Positions 1 through 8,937 of a stretch of DNA of 64,000 nucleotides are shown here, one piece after another (the first letter of the stretch is position 1; the number at the start of each line of letters is the position of its first letter). This stretch comes from Planctomycetaceae bacterium (GTDB taxonomy: Bacteria > Planctomycetota > Phycisphaerae > Phycisphaerales > SM1A02), in contig CANLHK010000008.1 of the NCBI GenBank assembly GCA_947490615.1, positions 1 through 64,000 on the forward strand, in the 5' to 3' direction. The notes beneath the pieces are model-generated. The model had not been told where the DNA came from and searched no databases. It was given only the letters and a program-made list of their open reading frames with translations. Position numbers and translations under genes: made by a program.

Positions 1-1118
1 CCAGCTCGTTTGGCCAGTGCACGGTTCCGACCAATCTCGGCACGACCTCACAGATCGCAGCGGGCGCAGCCCACACGGTGGCGCGGCGGACCAACGGTAC
101 GGTGGTCTGTTTTGGATACAACGGGCACGGCCAGTGCAACACTCCAGCGGCGCTCGGGAGCACCTCGATGATTGCTGCAGGCTGGTACCACACCGTTGTG
201 ATCAAGAGTGACGGCTCGATCGCGTGCTGGGGGCACAACCAATACGCGCAGTGTGAAGTCCCCGAGGAGCTTGGTTTCGCCGTGAAGGTTTCTGCGGGAC
301 TCGGACACACGGTTGCCCTCTTGGCCGATGGCACCATCGCCTGTTGGGGAGACAACGGCTCGGGACAGTGCAACATCCCTGCCGACCTCAACGCACTGAA
401 CGCGACCACTGGCGTGCCCACACCGATCGCGGATATCGAAGCCGCGGGCAACCGCACCATGGTCCGTCTGTGCAAGGCGCCATCCTTCGAGCGCCACTCG
501 GGAAATCTCGGTGCGATCGGATTCAACGCGCCGCGCGCCTTCACCTTCACGGCGCTTCCCGCACCAGTGGGCTCTGCCACACTGACCATCCGCGCGCGCG
601 GTGACTTCGATTTGACCAGCGAGTTTCTCACGCTGCGACTCAACGGCGTGCTGCGCAACGAACTCCTCTTCGCAGAGAACGCCAACGACTGCCCGTCCTC
701 ACCAGACTCCATCGCGCTCGCCCTGCCCTACGACGAACTCACCGCACTGCTTTCAAACGGCTCGCTCACGGTTGGTCTCGAAGCAAGCCGCGGAGTGAGC
801 GCAACGCAATGCAACGATGCGCTCTGTGAGATCAGCCTGCGCTACGAAAGTGTTGCGGAGGACTGCAACGCCAACGGTGTCCTGGACAGTTGTGAGATCG
901 CCACAGGCGCGCCGGACGCCGATGCCGACCGAGTGCTCGACGAATGCGAGTACGCGCGCGGCGACTTCAACCTCGATGGACAGGTCGGCACGCAGGACCT
1001 CGACTTTCTCCTCTCCAATTGGGGCGCCGTGAATCCCGATCTCGGCGACATCAACGGTGACGGAGTCATCGCGGTGCAGGACCTCGTGATTCTGTTGCAC
1101 CATTGGGGCCCGTACTAA
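1..1118 (+). CDS. RCC1-repeat secreted protein with C-terminal dockerin-like module (5' partial)
   Basis: The reading frame is open from the left edge (frame of base 3), so the N-terminus lies outside the window; 371 residues are visible. The first part holds three complete and one partial RCC1-type repeats of about 39 residues, each with CWG or CFG followed by GQC and a VP/IP turn, as in beta-propeller blades. A beta-rich domain follows (GNLGAIGFNAPR onward), then a calcium-binding stretch DCNANGVLDSCE and a paired EF-hand/dockerin-like end (GDFNLDGQVG ... GDINGDGVIA) closing with HHWGPY. It is a close paralogue of the next gene. The role is unknown; an extracellular or cell-surface propeller is inferred from the domains. 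Confidence 0.85.
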   Translation, partial: SSFGQCTVPTNLGTTSQIAAGAAHTVARRTNGTVVCFGYNGHGQCNTPAALGSTSMIAAGWYHTVVIKSDGSIACWGHNQYAQCEVPEELGFAVKVSAGLGHTVALLADGTIACWGDNGSGQCNIPADLNALNATTGVPTPIADIEAAGNRTMVRLCKAPSFERHSGNLGAIGFNAPRAFTFTALPAPVGSATLTIRARGDFDLTSEFLTLRLNGVLRNELLFAENANDCPSSPDSIALALPYDELTALLSNGSLTVGLEASRGVSATQCNDALCEISLRYESVAEDCNANGVLDSCEIATGAPDADADRVLDECEYARGDFNLDGQVGTQDLDFLLSNWGAVNPDLGDINGDGVIAVQDLVILLHHWGPY

Positions 1119-1262
1119 GGCGCGCCTCCGCGCTGTCGCACCGCGCTCCACCACAGTTTTTTTCCCATCATTCCCCGTTTCCCCGCACGCCCACCAAGGC
1201 GACCGTGCGAGGATGCGCGCTGCGTTGCGTTCCCACTGCGGTGCCACTCTCGAGAAGTATGG

Positions 1263-3635
1263 ATGATCTGGATGAACACCACACGATCGGTTTCGCGATG
1301 GCAGACCGTTGGCACGGCGCTCGTGTTCGTGACGCTCACGACGCTCACTCGTCCTGCACACACGCAAGACATCCAAGCTTGGGGCTTCACGGGCTTCAGC
1401 AACATCGATGATCTGTCGAGCGTTTCTACGGTTGCTGCGGGCGTCTTCCACACCGTCGCCGTCAAGAGCGATGGCTCTGTCGCCTGTTGGGGATACAACA
1501 AGTTCGGGCAATGCACGGTGCCGCCGTCGCTCAGCGCCGTCACCATGGTGGACGCTGGCCACCTGCACACGGTGGCGTTGAAGAGTGACGGCTCAGTCGT
1601 CTGCTGGGGACACAATGCCAGTGGGCAATCGAGCGTGCCGATTTCGCTGGGCGAAAGCTCGATGGTTGCGGCGGGCTACCAACACACCGTCGCCTTACAA
1701 ACGGATGGCGTGGTCGTCTGTTGGGGCGACAACGACTACGGCCAATGCACAGTGCCGAGCAAACTTGGCTCGATCGCCATGATCGCTGCGGGCGGCTTTC
1801 ACACCGTCCTGCTCAAGGCCGACAGCTCCGTCGTGTGTGTTGGCGACAACAGCGAAGGCCAGTGCACGGTGCCGACTTCACTTCGAGCAGTCAGCAAGAT
1901 CGCAGCGGGCGACCTGCACACGGTGGCGCTGCGCACCGATGGCTCCGTCGTTTGTTGGGGGCTCAACACCAGTGGTCAGTGCACGGCGCCGACTTCACTT
2001 GGCGGAGTCGCCTCCGTCGCAGCGGGCGGTACTCATACTGTCGCACTCAAAGGCGATGGCTCGGTCGTCTGTTGGGGAGATCCCTACTACGGCGCGTGCG
2101 TGGTGCCGAATTCGCTTGGGCCAGTCACGATGGTGAGTGCGGGCTACTACCACACCGTCGCGCTCAAGAGCGATGGCTCCGTCGCGTGTTGGGGATTCAA
2201 CGAGTACGGCCAATGCACCGCGCCGACAACGCTTGGCGTGACTTCGATGGTGACGGCGGCCACGGACCACACCGTCATCCTCAAGCCCAACGGTTCGGTC
2301 GACTGCTTTGGGTTTGAAATCTTTGGCGCGTGCACCGAGCCCTACTCGCTCGAGCCCTGCGTGATGGTTGCTGCGGGGAAGGAACACACGGTCGCGCTGC
2401 GCACCGACGGCACGGTGACCTGTTGGGGCGCGAGCAGCAACGGACAGTGCACTGTGCCGCCTGCGCTGCCAACGGTCTCGATGGTTGCTGCGGGCGACTA
2501 TCACACGATCGCGCTCACGAGTGACGGCTCCGTGAGTTGTTGGGGCTTCAACGCCAGCGGCGAATGCACTGTGCCCAGTGGGCTCGGAGCGGTCTCGATG
2601 ATCGATGGAGGCGGCGAGTACACCGTTGCTGTCAAGGTCGATGGCTCGGTCGCGTGTTGGGGCGGCAACAGCAACGGACAGTGCACGGTGCCCGCATCAC
2701 TCGGCGCAGTCGCCAAGATCGCAGCGGGCTTCAGCCACACGGTCGCACTGAAGAGTGACGGTGCTGTCCTGTGTTGGGGGAACAACGCCAGCGGACAATG
2801 CACGGTGCCCGCGACACTCGGAACAGTTTCGAGCATCGCTGCGGGCAACTATCACACCGTCGCGCTGCGCACCAACGGCACGGTCGCCTGCTGGGGACTC
2901 AACACCGACCGCCAATGCGCCGTGCCGCCGACACTCGCAGTGGTCTCTTCGATCGCTGCGGGCGCGCGACACACGATCGTGCGCCTCTGCTCATCGCAGG
3001 TCGAAGTGCGCGGCTCAGGAAACCTCGGCGCGATCGGTTTCGGCACGCCGCGCGAGGTCACCTTCGCGTCGCTTCCAAGTGCGGGTGGTCCAGCGACGCT
3101 CACGATTCGCGTGCGCAGCAATCTCGATCTGGCGAATGAGTTTCTCACGCTCAAGCTCGATGGAGTCACGCAAAGCCCGCTGCTCTTTGGCGTCACTGGT
3201 GAGGATTGCCCGAGCAGTCCCGACAGCGTGTCGATCGCGTTGCCCTTGACGCAACTCACGCCCTTGCTCGCTGATGGCGCTCTGACTGTCACGCTCGAAG
3301 CCTCGGGCGCCGTGAGTCCCACGCTGTGCGTCAACGGCTTCTGTGAGATTCGTCTGCACTACGAGCAACTCCCCGTCGACTGCAACGAGAACGGCGTGGA
3401 AGACGCCTGCGACATCGCGACGGGCGCACCAGACGCGGACCTCGACGGCGTGCTCGACGAGTGCGAGTACGCGCGTGGAGACTTTGATCTCGATGGAGAG
3501 GTCGCAGGCGCGGACCTCGCGATCTTGCTGTCGATTTGGGGCGCGGTCGATCCGGAGTTTGGGGATCTCGATGGCGACGGACAAGTCGGAGGGGCGGACT
3601 TGGCGTTGTTGTTGGGGGGCTGGGGCCCCTACTAA
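1263..3635 (+). CDS. RCC1-repeat secreted protein with C-terminal dockerin-like module
   Basis: A complete 790-residue protein. The N-terminus is a signal peptide (basic SRWQ, then hydrophobic VGTALVFVTLTTL) with likely cleavage near TQD. About 13 full RCC1-like repeats of roughly 39 residues run from residue 45 to 590 (pattern HTVALKSDGSVVCWG ... GQCTVP), two propellers' worth. The same post-propeller beta domain, DCNENGVEDACD calcium stretch and terminal paired EF-hand module (GDFDLDGEVAG ... GDLDGDGQVG) as in the preceding gene follow, ending GGWGPY. The first ATG at 1263 and the ATG nine bases later are both usable; no ribosome site decides. RCC1 proteins bind varied partners, so no specific function can be named. 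Confidence 0.85.
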   Translation: MIWMNTTRSVSRWQTVGTALVFVTLTTLTRPAHTQDIQAWGFTGFSNIDDLSSVSTVAAGVFHTVAVKSDGSVACWGYNKFGQCTVPPSLSAVTMVDAGHLHTVALKSDGSVVCWGHNASGQSSVPISLGESSMVAAGYQHTVALQTDGVVVCWGDNDYGQCTVPSKLGSIAMIAAGGFHTVLLKADSSVVCVGDNSEGQCTVPTSLRAVSKIAAGDLHTVALRTDGSVVCWGLNTSGQCTAPTSLGGVASVAAGGTHTVALKGDGSVVCWGDPYYGACVVPNSLGPVTMVSAGYYHTVALKSDGSVACWGFNEYGQCTAPTTLGVTSMVTAATDHTVILKPNGSVDCFGFEIFGACTEPYSLEPCVMVAAGKEHTVALRTDGTVTCWGASSNGQCTVPPALPTVSMVAAGDYHTIALTSDGSVSCWGFNASGECTVPSGLGAVSMIDGGGEYTVAVKVDGSVACWGGNSNGQCTVPASLGAVAKIAAGFSHTVALKSDGAVLCWGNNASGQCTVPATLGTVSSIAAGNYHTVALRTNGTVACWGLNTDRQCAVPPTLAVVSSIAAGARHTIVRLCSSQVEVRGSGNLGAIGFGTPREVTFASLPSAGGPATLTIRVRSNLDLANEFLTLKLDGVTQSPLLFGVTGEDCPSSPDSVSIALPLTQLTPLLADGALTVTLEASGAVSPTLCVNGFCEIRLHYEQLPVDCNENGVEDACDIATGAPDADLDGVLDECEYARGDFDLDGEVAGADLAILLSIWGAVDPEFGDLDGDGQVGGADLALLLGGWGPY

Positions 3636-3642
3636 CCCCTGC

Positions 3643-3648
3643 TACCTT
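3643..3648 (+). promoter_or_regulatory. -10-like box directly upstream of lutA
   Basis: TACCTT lies 9 bases before the lutA ATG with no Shine-Dalgarno between them. Transcription starting the usual 6-8 bases downstream would give a leaderless or nearly leaderless mRNA. It is one of a set of matching boxes in this window. Confidence 0.5.
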
Positions 3649-3657
3649 GCGCGCCTC

Positions 3658-4398
3658 ATGCGCGTCGCCCTCTTCACCACTTGTCTTGCCGAAGCGCTCG
3701 CGCCGCGCGCGCTCAAGGCAACCGTGTTGGTGTTGGAGCATGTCGGCGTGACGGTTGAGGTTCCCGACGCGCAGACTTGCTGCGGTCAGCCGCTGCTCTC
3801 CAACGGGTTCCCCGCCGACGCTGCCCTGTTGGCGCGACGGATGGTTGAGCTCTTTGCGCCCTATGACGCCGTCGTGACGCCGTCGGGCTCCTGTTGCTCG
3901 GTCGTGCGCGAGAAGTACGCGTCGCTCTTTCCTGAAGACTCAGCCGATCATCACGCAGCGGCGGCTCTCGCAGCCAAGACCTACGAGCTCATCGAGTTTC
4001 TTGAGACGAAGCTCATGATCGACCCCGCGACGCTGCGCGGGAAGTCGTGCGCGACGACCTTGACTTGTCACGATGCTTGCCACCTCCGCTCCATCAACCG
4101 TCACGGCTGCACGGCGCCGTACTTGAAGGCCGCGTGCTGCGGCGACCTGCGCGACTTGCCTGACATGGCGCAATGCTGCGGCTTTGGTGGCATGTTCAGC
4201 ACGCAGTTCCCTGAAGTCTCGACGGCGCTCGGCGCGGAAAAGCTTGCGCACATCGCTTCGACGGGCGCCACGACTTTGGTCGCGAGTGACACGGGTTGCG
4301 CGGCGCACCTGGCTGGACTGGCCCATCGGGAACGCATGACGCTGCGGGTAATCTCTCCCGCCGAAGCACTTGCCGAGTCACTGGGGCTTCTCGCGTGA
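3658..4398 (+). CDS. lutA: LutA/YkgE-type (Fe-S)-binding lactate oxidation subunit
   Basis: A 246-residue protein with the two cysteine-rich CCG domains of the LutA/GlpC/HdrB type: CCGQPLLSNGF near residue 40 and CCGFGGMFSTQFPEVS in the C-terminal third, with TCHDACH between. With LutB and LutC it forms the cytoplasmic Fe-S complex that oxidises L-lactate to pyruvate. The frame stays open upstream into the RCC1 gene, but the ATG at 3658 follows a -10-like box and starts at the usual family N-terminus (MRVALFTTCL). Its stop overlaps the lutB start by four bases (GTGA), so the genes are translationally coupled. Confidence 0.93.
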   Translation: MRVALFTTCLAEALAPRALKATVLVLEHVGVTVEVPDAQTCCGQPLLSNGFPADAALLARRMVELFAPYDAVVTPSGSCCSVVREKYASLFPEDSADHHAAAALAAKTYELIEFLETKLMIDPATLRGKSCATTLTCHDACHLRSINRHGCTAPYLKAACCGDLRDLPDMAQCCGFGGMFSTQFPEVSTALGAEKLAHIASTGATTLVASDTGCAAHLAGLAHRERMTLRVISPAEALAESLGLLA

Positions 4399-5870
4399 AC
4401 GAGCTCATCGCCCCCGCGCTTCCCTTTGACATGCTGCCTCGCGCGCGCGAAGCCGTGCGCGATGTGAAGTTGCAGCAGTTTGTCGGCAACGCCACGCATC
4501 TCAAGGACACGCAGCGCGGCGGCATCTTCGGCCGCGACTTCGGCAACGACTACGACGATCTGCGCACGGTTGCGCGGGACACGAAGCAGTATGCGCTTGA
4601 CCATCTCGACGAACTTCTTGAGCGGTTCATTGAACGCGCGCAAGCTTCGGGTGCTCGCGTCCACACCGCGACCACTGCAGCCGACGCGTGCAACATCGCG
4701 CTCGAGATCGCGCGGCATCACGGCGCGAAGTCCTGCGTGAAGAGCAAGTCGATGGTGACCGAAGAGATCGGCCTCCTACCCGCGTTTGAAGCCGCGGGCA
4801 TCGCGACGCTTGAAACCGACCTCGGCGAGTTCATCCTGCAGATTGATGGTGACGCGCCCTCGCACATCGTCACGCCGATGATCCACAAGGATCGCGTCGC
4901 GACGGCCAAGAGCTTCGTGCGCGAACTTGGCGCGCGCTACACCGAAGATCCGACCGAGCTCACGATGATCGCCCGCGAGCACATGCGCGGCGTCTACCGC
5001 CAAGCCGACCTTGGCGTCTCAGGCGCGAACTTCTTACTCGCCGACGAAGGCGCTGCCGTCATCTGCACCAACGAAGGAAACTTCGATCTCTCGGTGGGTG
5101 GCCCGCCTGTCCATCTTGTGTTTGTCGGAATCGAGAAGCTCATCCGCGGCGCCTGCGATCTCGCGCCCTTTCTCAAACTCCTCGCGCGCAGCGGTACCGC
5201 GCAGCCACTCACGGTCTACACCTCGTTTGTGCGTGGTCCGCGACGCAGCGATGAACACGGTGGGCCGAAGGAGCTCCACTACATCCTTGTGGACGCAGGC
5301 CGCATTGGCGTCCTTGCGGGTAAGAAGCGCGACCTCTTACGCTGCATTCGCTGCGGCGCCTGTCTCAACGCTTGCCCTGTGTATCGCAAGGTTGGCGGTC
5401 ACTCCTACGGCTCGATGTATGCGGGACCGATCGGCGCGGTGCTCACGCCTGAGCTCGAGCGCGCGCAAGGCGGCCACGACGCTGGTCTGGCCAACTACAA
5501 GGATCTTCCGCGCGCGAGTTCGCTGTGCGGCGCGTGCTACGAAGCGTGCCCCGTGAAGATCGACATCCCGAAGTTTCTGTTGCACGATCGCGCTCGACTG
5601 CGCGCGCGCGGACTCTCGCCAAAGTCCGAGGGAGCGACGCTCGCACTCTGGCGCATGCTCTCGCAACGCCCCGTGCTCTTTCGCATGGCTCTGCGCGCGG
5701 TGCGCTTTCATGCGCGGATGTTGGGCAAAGCCGACGGTGAGCAGTCGTGGCTCACGCACGCGCCTGGACCAGCGGGCGCGTGGACCAAGAGTCGCGACCT
5801 CGGCGTTGCAACGGGCGAGAGTTTCCGCGAGTGGTTCAAGGAGCACAAGCGAAGTGGAGGCGCGCCATGA
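4395..5870 (+). CDS. lutB: LutB-type iron-sulfur lactate oxidation subunit
   Basis: A 491-residue protein begun at a GTG that overlaps the lutA stop; an upstream open stretch is only lutA in another frame. The N-terminal two thirds are a LUD-type domain (KSKSMVTEEIGL, ANFLLADEGA, VFVGIEKLI). The C-terminal part carries two ferredoxin-like cysteine clusters, CIRCGACLNACPVY near residue 315 and CGACYEACPVKIDIPK near residue 375, which bind 4Fe-4S centres. Length and order match Bacillus LutB/E. coli YkgF. It passes electrons from lactate oxidation, probably to the quinone pool. Confidence 0.93.
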   Translation: MNELIAPALPFDMLPRAREAVRDVKLQQFVGNATHLKDTQRGGIFGRDFGNDYDDLRTVARDTKQYALDHLDELLERFIERAQASGARVHTATTAADACNIALEIARHHGAKSCVKSKSMVTEEIGLLPAFEAAGIATLETDLGEFILQIDGDAPSHIVTPMIHKDRVATAKSFVRELGARYTEDPTELTMIAREHMRGVYRQADLGVSGANFLLADEGAAVICTNEGNFDLSVGGPPVHLVFVGIEKLIRGACDLAPFLKLLARSGTAQPLTVYTSFVRGPRRSDEHGGPKELHYILVDAGRIGVLAGKKRDLLRCIRCGACLNACPVYRKVGGHSYGSMYAGPIGAVLTPELERAQGGHDAGLANYKDLPRASSLCGACYEACPVKIDIPKFLLHDRARLRARGLSPKSEGATLALWRMLSQRPVLFRMALRAVRFHARMLGKADGEQSWLTHAPGPAGAWTKSRDLGVATGESFREWFKEHKRSGGAP

Positions 5871-6484
5871 ACGAAGCGTTTCTTGCTCGCGTTCGCGCAG
5901 CGGTGCGCGCGCAGCCTGTGACCGTCCACGCAGTCCCCTCGCATGCCGTGGTGCGCCGTGTGGCGGTTGAGGCGCGCGGGCTTGCCGAGCTCTTCGCCAA
6001 GAACGCCACGGCCGTTGGCATGCGCGTGACGCGGGTTTCCGACGCGGATCTCAACGCGACGCTCCTGCGATTGCTCGAACCCCACGGCGCGACCGTTGTC
6101 GCGGTGCGTGATCCAGACCTTGCCGCGCGCGCAGCAAAGTCCGCGGGTTCACGCCTCGTCGCCAACGACAACGCGGACGCGCTCTTTGACTGCATCGTCG
6201 GCATCACCGATGTGGAGTGCGCCATCGCAGAGAGCGGCTCGATTGTTGTGAGCACGACCGGTCGCATCCGAAACGCGTGGATCACGCCGCCGATTCATAT
6301 TGCCATCGTGCGCGAATCGCAGATCCTCGCGGATCTCGTGGATCTGTTTGAGTCGCGTCCTGACGCGCTTGACGCTGCCTCGACCACGATCATCACAGGT
6401 CCATCCAAGACCGCCGACATCGAAGGCGTGCTCGTCACGGGTGTCCACGGGCCTGCCGCAGTCGAAATCGTGTTGCTCGCCTAA
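5867..6484 (+). CDS. lutC: LutC-type lactate oxidation subunit (LUD domain)
   Basis: A 205-residue LUD-domain protein. The ATG overlaps the lutB stop by four bases (ATGA) and sits after GGAGGCGCGCC, a plausible ribosome site. Typical LUD features are DCIVGITDVECAIAESGSIV and the C-terminal GPSKTADIEGVLVTGVHGP. It completes the LutABC set in the standard order. No adjacent lactate permease or GntR-type regulator (LutP, LutR) is present; the downstream neighbour is the convergent pdhC, ten bases away. Confidence 0.92.
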   Translation: MNEAFLARVRAAVRAQPVTVHAVPSHAVVRRVAVEARGLAELFAKNATAVGMRVTRVSDADLNATLLRLLEPHGATVVAVRDPDLAARAAKSAGSRLVANDNADALFDCIVGITDVECAIAESGSIVVSTTGRIRNAWITPPIHIAIVRESQILADLVDLFESRPDALDAASTTIITGPSKTADIEGVLVTGVHGPAAVEIVLLA

Positions 6485-6493
6485 CGCGCGGTC

Positions 6494-7855
6494 TTAGACA
6501 ACCAGCGTCTCAGGCTCTTCGATGAACTCTTTGAGGCTCGCGAGATATTGCGCAGCCATCGCACCGTCGATCACGCGGTGATCGAGCGAGAGCGTGGCTT
6601 GCATCTGCGTGCCCACGACGAGTTGTCCGCCGCGCACGACAGGCTGCTGCACCGCCGCACCACAGGCGAGGATCGCCGAGTTGGGTGGATTGATGATCGC
6701 CGTGAAGTGCTCGACGCCAAACATCCCGAGGTTGGAGATGGTGAAGGTCGCGTCGGACATGTCCTGCACCGAGAGGCCCTTGGTGCGCGCCTTCTCAGCG
6801 AGATTCTTGGTGTCGGCAGAAATCTGCCGCAGGCTCTTGTGATCCGCATCCTTGATGACGCCAACGACGAGCCCGCCGCCCTTCTCTTCGGGCAGCGAGA
6901 TCGCCACGCCAATGTTGACGACTTCGTGCAGACGCACATGGTCGCCCGCGAAACTCGCGTTGAAGTACGGATGCTCGGCCATCGCCAAGGCGCATGCGCG
7001 CACGAGGAAGTCGTTCACGCTGAGCTTGACGCCCGAGCTCTTGAGCTTCTCGTTGTAGCTGCCGCGCAAGTCGATGAGCCGATCCATGTCGAACTTCATG
7101 GTGACTTGGTAGTGCGGAATCGTGCTCTTACTTTCGACAAGGCGACGCGCGATGGTCTGGCGCATCCCCGAAAGCGCGACATTGCGGCCAGGCAACGCCA
7201 ACGCCAGCGGCGAGGAGTTGGTCTGCACGCCACCCGTCGACACCGCGAGTGCTTGCGCGGGGGCAATCGACGCGCTCTTGGCGGCCAACTTGTTCTCGAT
7301 GGCCTGCTCGACATCGCGCTTGATGATGCGACCCGCTGGGCCCGTGCCCGCGACCGCGTCGATGCTGATGCCGTGCTCTTGCGCCATGCGCCGCGCGACG
7401 GGACTCACGCGCATGCGCGGGCCATCGTCCGATTCAACAGGAAAGCCTTCCATGCCGTGACGCGTTTCGGTTTGCACGATGATCGCGGGCTTTGCGGCTG
7501 CCACAGCGGGCGCGACTGCTGCGACGGGCGCGGCCGCTGCGACGGGCGCGGCTGCGTTCACGGGCGCCGGCGCGCTCGACCTCACTCCGCTCGCCTTCAC
7601 GCGTGCGGCGTCTTCACCTTCGAGTGCGACGAGTGCGATCGGCGTGCCGACCTTCACCTGACGACCTGGCTCCACGAGAATCGCAGCCATCCGACCATCA
7701 TCAAAGCACTGCATCTCCATCGTGGCCTTGTCGGTCTCGATCTCCGCGACCACCGAGCCCGACTTCACGGAGTCGCCTTCTTTCACATTCCACTTGATGA
7801 CGGTGCCCGCCTCCATCGTGTCGGAGAGTCGAGGCATGGTGATTTCAATTGGCAT
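6494..7855 (-). CDS. pdhC: Pyruvate dehydrogenase E2, dihydrolipoamide acetyltransferase
   Basis: A 453-residue three-domain acyltransferase. An N-terminal lipoyl domain has the lipoylated lysine in ETDKATME (K43); an Ala/Pro-rich linker covers roughly 80-135; an E3/E1-binding domain lies near 145-185 (VSPVARRMAQEHG ... GTGPAGRIIKRDV); the catalytic domain ends in DHRVIDGAMAAQ with the active His near 426. A single lipoyl domain is present. It transfers the acetyl group from E1 to CoA. It is the third gene of a pdhA-pdhB-pdhC operon; no lipoamide dehydrogenase gene is in the window. Confidence 0.95.
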   Translation of the reverse strand: MPIEITMPRLSDTMEAGTVIKWNVKEGDSVKSGSVVAEIETDKATMEMQCFDDGRMAAILVEPGRQVKVGTPIALVALEGEDAARVKASGVRSSAPAPVNAAAPVAAAAPVAAVAPAVAAAKPAIIVQTETRHGMEGFPVESDDGPRMRVSPVARRMAQEHGISIDAVAGTGPAGRIIKRDVEQAIENKLAAKSASIAPAQALAVSTGGVQTNSSPLALALPGRNVALSGMRQTIARRLVESKSTIPHYQVTMKFDMDRLIDLRGSYNEKLKSSGVKLSVNDFLVRACALAMAEHPYFNASFAGDHVRLHEVVNIGVAISLPEEKGGGLVVGVIKDADHKSLRQISADTKNLAEKARTKGLSVQDMSDATFTISNLGMFGVEHFTAIINPPNSAILACGAAVQQPVVRGGQLVVGTQMQATLSLDHRVIDGAMAAQYLASLKEFIEEPETLVV

Positions 7856-7899
7856 GGGTGGTTCGCAGTCGAGAGTGGCAGGCGATTCAGACTTGAGCT

Positions 7900-8937
7900 T
7901 TACGCGCGATAGGTCGCTGAGCGCACCGCTTCGCAGATCTTGCGGACATTCGGGAGGTACTCCTGCTCAAGCTTGCTCGAGTAGGGAGTCGGCACATCGT
8001 CCGAGTGCACGCGGTGCACAAAGTTGTCGAGGTCATCGAAGCAGTGCTTGTGAATCTGCGCAGCCAACTCGCTGCCAGGCGAAGCAAAGCTCCACGACTG
8101 ATCAACGACGACCGCGCAGCTGGTCTTGCGCACACTTTGGACCACGGTTGGAAGATCGAGCGGACGAATCGTGCGAAGGTCGATGACCTCGCAGTCGATT
8201 CCTTCTTTGGCAAGGATCTCTGCCGCCTCAAGCGCAAAGGCCACAGGGCGACCCCACGCGGTGATGGTGCAGTCCTTACCCGCGCGACGAATCGCTGCGT
8301 GACCAAAGGGAATGAGATACTCACCCTCGGGCACATGGCCCTTGATCGAGAGCAAGCGCTCGCTCTCAAGGAAGAAGACAGGATCGTCGTCTCGAATCGC
8401 AGTCTTGAGCAGACCCTTGGCGTCGGCTGGGCAGGATGGAATCACGATCTTCACGCCAGGCACATTGGAGAAGAGACCCTCGACGGCCCACGAGTGGGTC
8501 GAACCGAGTTGTCCGCCCGCGCCATCGTTGCCGCGGAACACAATCGGGCAACCAAGTTGGCCACCCGACATGTAGAGCATCTTCGGTGCGTTGTTGAGAA
8601 TCGGATCGGCCGCGACGAGCGAGAACGACCAGGACATGAACTCGACAATCGGACGCAAGCCCATCGACGCTGCGCCGATGGCCATGCCTGCGAATCCAGA
8701 CTCCGAGATCGGCGTGTCGACGATGCGACGCGCACCAAACTCAGCGAGCATGCCCTTGGACACCTTGTAGGCGCCGTCGTATTGCGCGACCTCTTCACCA
8801 AGCAGGAAGACCCGCTTGTCGCGGCGCATTTCTTCGCTCATCGCCTCGCGCAGCGCATCGCGAAACTCGATTTCACGCGTCGCGCCACTCATCGACTCGG
8901 GCTCACGGAAGACTGGGTTGTGAAGCACTGCGGTCAT
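7900..8937 (-). CDS. pdhB: Pyruvate dehydrogenase E1 component, beta subunit
   Basis: A 345-residue transketolase-like beta subunit. Hallmarks are FLLGEEVAQYDGAYKVSKGM near the N-terminus, DTPISESGFAGMAIGAA, the TPP/cation region GGQLGCPIVFRG and the C-terminal EVIDLRTIRPLD. The chosen ATG at 8937 overlaps the pdhA stop (ATGA), which beats longer upstream starts lying inside pdhA. With the alpha subunit it decarboxylates pyruvate and reductively acetylates the E2 lipoyl group. Confidence 0.95.
   Translation of the reverse strand: MTAVLHNPVFREPESMSGATREIEFRDALREAMSEEMRRDKRVFLLGEEVAQYDGAYKVSKGMLAEFGARRIVDTPISESGFAGMAIGAASMGLRPIVEFMSWSFSLVAADPILNNAPKMLYMSGGQLGCPIVFRGNDGAGGQLGSTHSWAVEGLFSNVPGVKIVIPSCPADAKGLLKTAIRDDDPVFFLESERLLSIKGHVPEGEYLIPFGHAAIRRAGKDCTITAWGRPVAFALEAAEILAKEGIDCEVIDLRTIRPLDLPTVVQSVRKTSCAVVVDQSWSFASPGSELAAQIHKHCFDDLDNFVHRVHSDDVPTPYSSKLEQEYLPNVRKICEAVRSATYRA

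Noticed and set aside
1440-2990. Regular repeats of about 117 bases that could suggest a CRISPR array.
   Set aside because: They are in-frame codons of RCC1 blades with no constant repeat/spacer division and no cas genes.
6548-7912. A 454-codon plus-strand frame opposite pdhC.
   Set aside because: The minus strand encodes an intact E2 with lipoyl and catalytic motifs; the opposite frame is His/Arg/Ala-rich noise.
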